Shown here in pieces: positions 35,824-39,168 of a stretch of 39,168 bases of DNA. Source of the stretch: Bacteroidota bacterium (GTDB taxonomy: Bacteria; Bacteroidota; Bacteroidia; Bacteroidales; VadinHA17); contig QKGI01000068.1 in assembly GCA_003250475.1 (NCBI GenBank), positions 1 through 39,168 on the forward strand, in the 5' to 3' direction. The translations under genes were made by a program, and so were the position numbers. Numbering within the stretch: the first letter of the stretch is position 1; each line of letters starts with the position of its first letter. The notes beneath the pieces are model-generated. The model had not been told where the DNA came from and searched no databases. It saw only the letters and a program-made list of their open reading frames with translations.

Positions 35824-37578
35824 ATGAACAGCAGATACTTATTCCGGGCGTTACTTGCGGTTTGTATGATCATCGCCGGTGGGTGCACCACCGGTGATGG
35901 CATACAGAGCGAGAAGGAGGCGGCGCGGTGGGCTGAAAAGACCCTGTCGGGACTGACTCTTGAGAAGAAAGTTGCCCAGCTGATATGCATGGATATAACG
36001 GGTGTATACCTGCCTGACGATGATCCAAAGTTTGAATCCTGGCTTAAACTTGCCGGTGAATACGGTATCGGAGGTTTTGTTCTTTACAAGGGCACACCGT
36101 ATAACGTAGCCTGTTTGCTTAACCGATTACAGGAAGAGGCTGCCATACCCCTTCTTATCTCGGCTGATTTTGAGGGAGGGGCCGGCCAGCAGGTAGCCGG
36201 TGCCAGTGAGTTCCCGGGAAATATGGGCTTTGCTGCTGCAGGAGATACGGTTCTGATGTACAGGGCTGCTAAGGTGATGGCCTCGGAAGGAAGAGCAATG
36301 GGTATTCACCTGTCATACACACCTGTGACCGATATTCACATCTCACCTGACAATCCGCAGGAGAGCGTCAGGTCATTCGGCGGTGACATTGACCTGATGA
36401 AGAGCATGATCAGGGCCTATGTCAATGGCTACACAGAGATGGGGATGCTAACAACTGCCAAGCATTTTCCCGGCAGGGGTGACATGAGACCATACCCTGC
36501 ACATCCCGGGTTCAATTATCTTGATAAGACAGCCGATGAGCTTGACAGCAATGAATTTACAGCTTTTAAGAATTCGGTGGATGCAGGGGTGAGCTTCATT
36601 ATGACAGAACATATAGCAGTACCCGGTGCCACTGGAGGGTCAGAGCTGCCTGCCAGCGTCGAGCCTGCCCTGGTACGCGGGGTTATAAGGGAGAAGCTGG
36701 GGTTTAAAGGGATAATAACCACTGACGATTTATGGTATGACCACGTGGTGGCACGGTTCGGCCCGGAAGAGGTCGCGGTAAGGGCACTGGAAGCAGGCCA
36801 TGATATAGTGCTGAAACCCAAAGATCCGGTCGCTACCATCAGGGCGATAACAGAAGCTGTCAATAATGGACGGATAAGTATTGAACAGATAGACAGCTCC
36901 GTGTATAAGCTCTTATATTATAAGGCCCTGCTGGGACTGAACAAAAACAGGTTTGTGGATGTGACAAAAGTCGGTGAGGTTGTAGGTACGAAACCGCACA
37001 TGGAGGTTGTCACAGAGGTGGCAGACAGGTCAGTCACTCTTTTGAAGAACGATAACCTGCTGCCGGTGAAAGAGATAAACAGCAAGTCGATTGTCAATGT
37101 GATAGTAACGAAAACTGCCGGCCAGGCGGGGGTTGATCTGCTTAAGTCAAGGATGGCTTCAGGTTTTGATAATATCCGGAATTTTGAGTTGACGCCGGAG
37201 AGCGACAACCGGCAATATAGCTCTATCGAAAGCGCTGCTGCCGGGTCTGATCTGGTAATAATCTCTTTTCTTGTTCAGCGTGAGCGTTATGGTGACCCTG
37301 TACCGCTTAAGGAAGGGCAACTGGCACTTGTCAGGAGACTGATAAAAATGAAACCGGGTGCCGTGATAGGCATCTCGTACGGTAACCCGTTTATTATAAA
37401 TAAGATAGACGCTATCCCGGTATTTATGACAGGGTATGGTGAAGGCGGGTGGTACGGGAATCAGGTTGTTTACTTTGATTCGTTCGTTAAGGTGCTTAAA
37501 TCAGAGCTGTCTCCCGGTGGTAAGTTACCTGTCAGGGTGAGTGAGAGATACCCGATCGGGTATGGTCTATCGCTCTGA
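35824..37578 (+). CDS. GH3 family lipoprotein, NagZ-like
   Basis: 584 residues with lipobox IAGGC (Cys21). An N-terminal GH3 TIM barrel (about 35-370) has LISADFEGG, TAKHFPGRGD (213-220) and GFKGIITTDDL with the expected nucleophile Asp301. A GH3 C-terminal alpha/beta domain (about 395-584) has VTLLKNDNLLPV and ends at KLPVRVSERYPIGYGLSL. The barrel is nearest to beta-N-acetylhexosaminidases, which use an Asp-His pair after KHFPGHGD. Here a His (227) is present near the right place but the Asp is replaced (PYPAH), so the substrate may differ from GlcNAc. It is the last gene of the array and probably trims a non-reducing-end sugar in the periplasm or at the surface. Confidence 0.88.
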   Translation: MNSRYLFRALLAVCMIIAGGCTTGDGIQSEKEAARWAEKTLSGLTLEKKVAQLICMDITGVYLPDDDPKFESWLKLAGEYGIGGFVLYKGTPYNVACLLNRLQEEAAIPLLISADFEGGAGQQVAGASEFPGNMGFAAAGDTVLMYRAAKVMASEGRAMGIHLSYTPVTDIHISPDNPQESVRSFGGDIDLMKSMIRAYVNGYTEMGMLTTAKHFPGRGDMRPYPAHPGFNYLDKTADELDSNEFTAFKNSVDAGVSFIMTEHIAVPGATGGSELPASVEPALVRGVIREKLGFKGIITTDDLWYDHVVARFGPEEVAVRALEAGHDIVLKPKDPVATIRAITEAVNNGRISIEQIDSSVYKLLYYKALLGLNKNRFVDVTKVGEVVGTKPHMEVVTEVADRSVTLLKNDNLLPVKEINSKSIVNVIVTKTAGQAGVDLLKSRMASGFDNIRNFELTPESDNRQYSSIESAAAGSDLVIISFLVQRERYGDPVPLKEGQLALVRRLIKMKPGAVIGISYGNPFIINKIDAIPVFMTGYGEGGWYGNQVVYFDSFVKVLKSELSPGGKLPVRVSERYPIGYGLSL

Positions 37579-37853
37579 TGATTAAATGGACTGAGATTTT
37601 GCGGCAATACTGTATTAGGTTACTCCGGTAGATTTTGTTTACGAATCAAGCACTGGTGTTAAGCTAAACAGGCTATGAAATGCTTATACGATTTACCGTT
37701 ACAAAAGAGAAAAAAGCTTGGTATCATAGCTAAAGAATAAATACCTGGGAAAACAAGAGTTACTAATTAATTCATAAATACAAGACAATAAGAGTGTTAT
37801 AAAATCAGTGCAATTTATTGACTAAATAACAGACAAAAAAGACTGAAAAAAAC

Positions 37854-37884
37854 TTGCATTTCATTCTTGTTGCGCGTATATTTG
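37854..37884 (+). promoter_or_regulatory. susC promoter
   Basis: TTGC (37854-37857), 19 bases, TATATTTG (37877-37884): a near-ideal Bacteroidota -33/-7 pair. Transcription should start near 37890, giving a leader of about 70 bases before the ATG at 37961. Confidence 0.7.
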
Positions 37885-37894
37885 ACTTTTAAGC

Positions 37895-37906
37895 TTAAAC
37901 GATTAA
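37895..37906. promoter_or_regulatory. LacI-type operator, site 3 (TTAAACGATTAA)
   Basis: Exact copy of site 2, placed 10 bases after the -7 element, over or just past the predicted start of transcription. That is a classic repressor position and links susC expression to the locus regulator. Confidence 0.7.
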
Positions 37907-37960
37907 ATTATTATTACTATAAATTACCTTTAAGTTTTTGGAATCCTTAACTAATCTATT

Positions 37961-39168
37961 ATGAAAAGAACGTTGGGAAACACTTCTATCATTATGAAGC
38001 GCGTGAGCGTTGTCTTAATGGTTTGCGTAATTTCTCTGTTTCAGGTCATCAACGCCCAGACGGGCGGACAGGACCGGAGGGAGATTCGAGGTTTGGTTAC
38101 TGATGGCAATGGAGAACCGATGCCAGGCGTTACGGTTGTTGTCAAAGGTACACTGAACGGCGTGATAACCGGTCCAGATGGTGACTTCACCATCCAGGTC
38201 CGGAATAGTGATCAGAAACTCGTTTTCACTTCCGTGGGAATGAAAACAGTTGAGAAGGATATTCTGGGGCAAACTACCATCGATGTGGTAATGACCGAGG
38301 ATATCATCGGTCTGGATGAGGTAGTCGTAACCGGCTACATGACCCAGAAGAAGGCAGACCTCACTGGCTCTGTTTTTGTCATCGATAAAAAGGATCTTGA
38401 AACACCGAGCGCCTCAAACGTTATGGTGTCACTTCAGGGTAAAGTACCGGGCGTTTACATCACAACAACCGGTAACCCTGCAGAGAACGTTAGTATCGAA
38501 ATCCGCGGGAGAACCTCTACCACATCAACAGCACCATTGCTGGTTATCGACGGTCTTCCTACAAATGCGAACCTCAGGGAGGTAAACCCGATGGATATAG
38601 AATCCATCCAGATCCTCAAAGACGCCGCATCAGCAAGTATCTACGGATCAAGAGCTGCCAGCGGTGTCATCCTTATTACAACAAAACAGGGTAAGGCTGG
38701 TACACTGGCTGTCAATTACCAGGGATCTGTCGGGATCAACCAGTACATCAGGAAACCCGATCTGCTGAACACGGAACAATATGGCCAGACTATCTGGCAG
38801 GCTTATGTTAATAAAGGAGCAGGATTCGACCCCAATGGGCAAACTCAGCTATTCGAGTATGACTGGGATTATGTGGACGGGATTCCTGTCCTTAACGGTA
38901 TGACCACCGTTGAATGGCTGAATGCCGCTCATACTCTGAAAGCTTCTGATACAGACTGGTTCGACCTGATAACACGTACAGGGATGAACCAGAATCATCA
39001 GCTTACTGTAAGCAACGCAACCGACAAGGCAAGGCAGCTTTTCTCCCTGAACTACTTCCTCAATGAAGGAGCCCAGATCAATACCTTCCTTGAAAGAGTA
39101 TCAGCCAGGGTGAACTCTTCCTATGACCTTATCGGAGGCAGACTGAAAATAGGAGAAAATATAGGGTT
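37961..39168 (+). CDS. susC: SusC/RagA-type TonB-dependent outer-membrane receptor, partial
   Basis: The first 402 codons of a receptor of usually about 1000 residues; the frame is open to the window edge. After a signal peptide ending VINAQ comes a carboxypeptidase-D regulatory-like domain (about 43-125: IRGLVTDGNGEPMPGVTVVVKGT). The SusC linker LDEVVVTGYMTQKKADLTGSV follows, then the plug (MVSLQGKVPGVYITTTGNPAENVSIEIRGR, PLLVIDGLP, IQILKDAASASIYGSRAASGVILITTKQGK) and the first barrel strands. The usual GYGTQKK is GYMTQKK here. It should import oligosaccharides of the target glycan into the periplasm with a SusD-type lipoprotein, expected just beyond the window. Confidence 0.96.
   Translation, partial: MKRTLGNTSIIMKRVSVVLMVCVISLFQVINAQTGGQDRREIRGLVTDGNGEPMPGVTVVVKGTLNGVITGPDGDFTIQVRNSDQKLVFTSVGMKTVEKDILGQTTIDVVMTEDIIGLDEVVVTGYMTQKKADLTGSVFVIDKKDLETPSASNVMVSLQGKVPGVYITTTGNPAENVSIEIRGRTSTTSTAPLLVIDGLPTNANLREVNPMDIESIQILKDAASASIYGSRAASGVILITTKQGKAGTLAVNYQGSVGINQYIRKPDLLNTEQYGQTIWQAYVNKGAGFDPNGQTQLFEYDWDYVDGIPVLNGMTTVEWLNAAHTLKASDTDWFDLITRTGMNQNHQLTVSNATDKARQLFSLNYFLNEGAQINTFLERVSARVNSSYDLIGGRLKIGENIG

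Larger units (their letters stand above)
37579..37960. other. 382-bp intergenic region before susC
   Basis: A+T-rich, no gene. It holds the susC promoter and operator site 3, listed separately. No hairpin with T-run follows the GH3 gene, so transcription of the array may run on into susC. Confidence 0.6.

Noticed and set aside
36119-36130. TTAACCGATTAC, similar to the operator motif
   Set aside because: It matches only 10 of 12 bases, lies within the GH3 coding region and lacks one base of symmetry.

Overview
The window looks like chromosomal DNA of a free-living or gut Bacteroidota (Bacteroidales-like). The evidence is promoters of the TTG-N19-TAnnTTTG type, few Shine-Dalgarno sites, many Sec and lipoprotein signal peptides, a SusC-type TonB-dependent receptor, and LytS/LytTR regulation next to a MacAB-TolC pump. 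I see no rRNA, tRNA, CRISPR array or insertion sequence.

Left third (1-7.7 kb): the start of a Tat-exported lipoprotein (minus strand, cut by the window edge); an FLVCR-like MFS transporter broken by an exact 5-bp tandem duplication; an unrecognised exported protein; an intact MFS_3-type exporter; a convergent MprF-like lipid aminoacyltransferase/flippase; and a small outer-membrane beta-barrel protein closed by a strong terminator.

Middle (7.7-14.6 kb): a compact operon with an outer-membrane efflux protein (TolC family), a periplasmic adaptor (MacA/HlyD), an ABC ATPase, a MacB-type permease, a LytS/YehU-type histidine kinase and a LytTR response regulator. It is probably a self-regulated export or envelope-stress system.

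Right (15.0-39.2 kb): a saccharide utilisation locus. It opens with a LacI-family regulator and continues as a tightly packed 12-gene, about 21.5-kb array: GH172 (DUF2961), L-fucose/D-arabinose isomerase (FucI), a DUF6786-like lipoprotein, a FucP-type sugar/H+ symporter, two tandem PqaA/CE15-like alpha/beta hydrolases, two tandem PF00756-type esterases, a GH116 lipoprotein, two tandem GH172 enzymes, a beta-propeller/transglutaminase-like protein and a GH3 lipoprotein. A separately promoted SusC receptor follows and runs off the window. There is no alpha-L-fucosidase, but there are three GH172 and one GH116, families known to contain alpha- and beta-D-arabinofuranosidases, plus an isomerase and a permease whose E. 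coli relatives also handle D-arabinose. The best reading is therefore a D-arabinan (D-arabinofuranose glycan) utilisation locus with extra de-esterifying enzymes; a D-fructofuranose or L-fucose glycan is the alternative.

A near-palindrome, TTAAACGATTAA, occurs upstream of the lacI-type gene (11 of 12 bases), upstream of the first GH172 gene and just downstream of the susC promoter (both exact). It is probably the operator of the LacI-family protein and ties the locus into one regulon.
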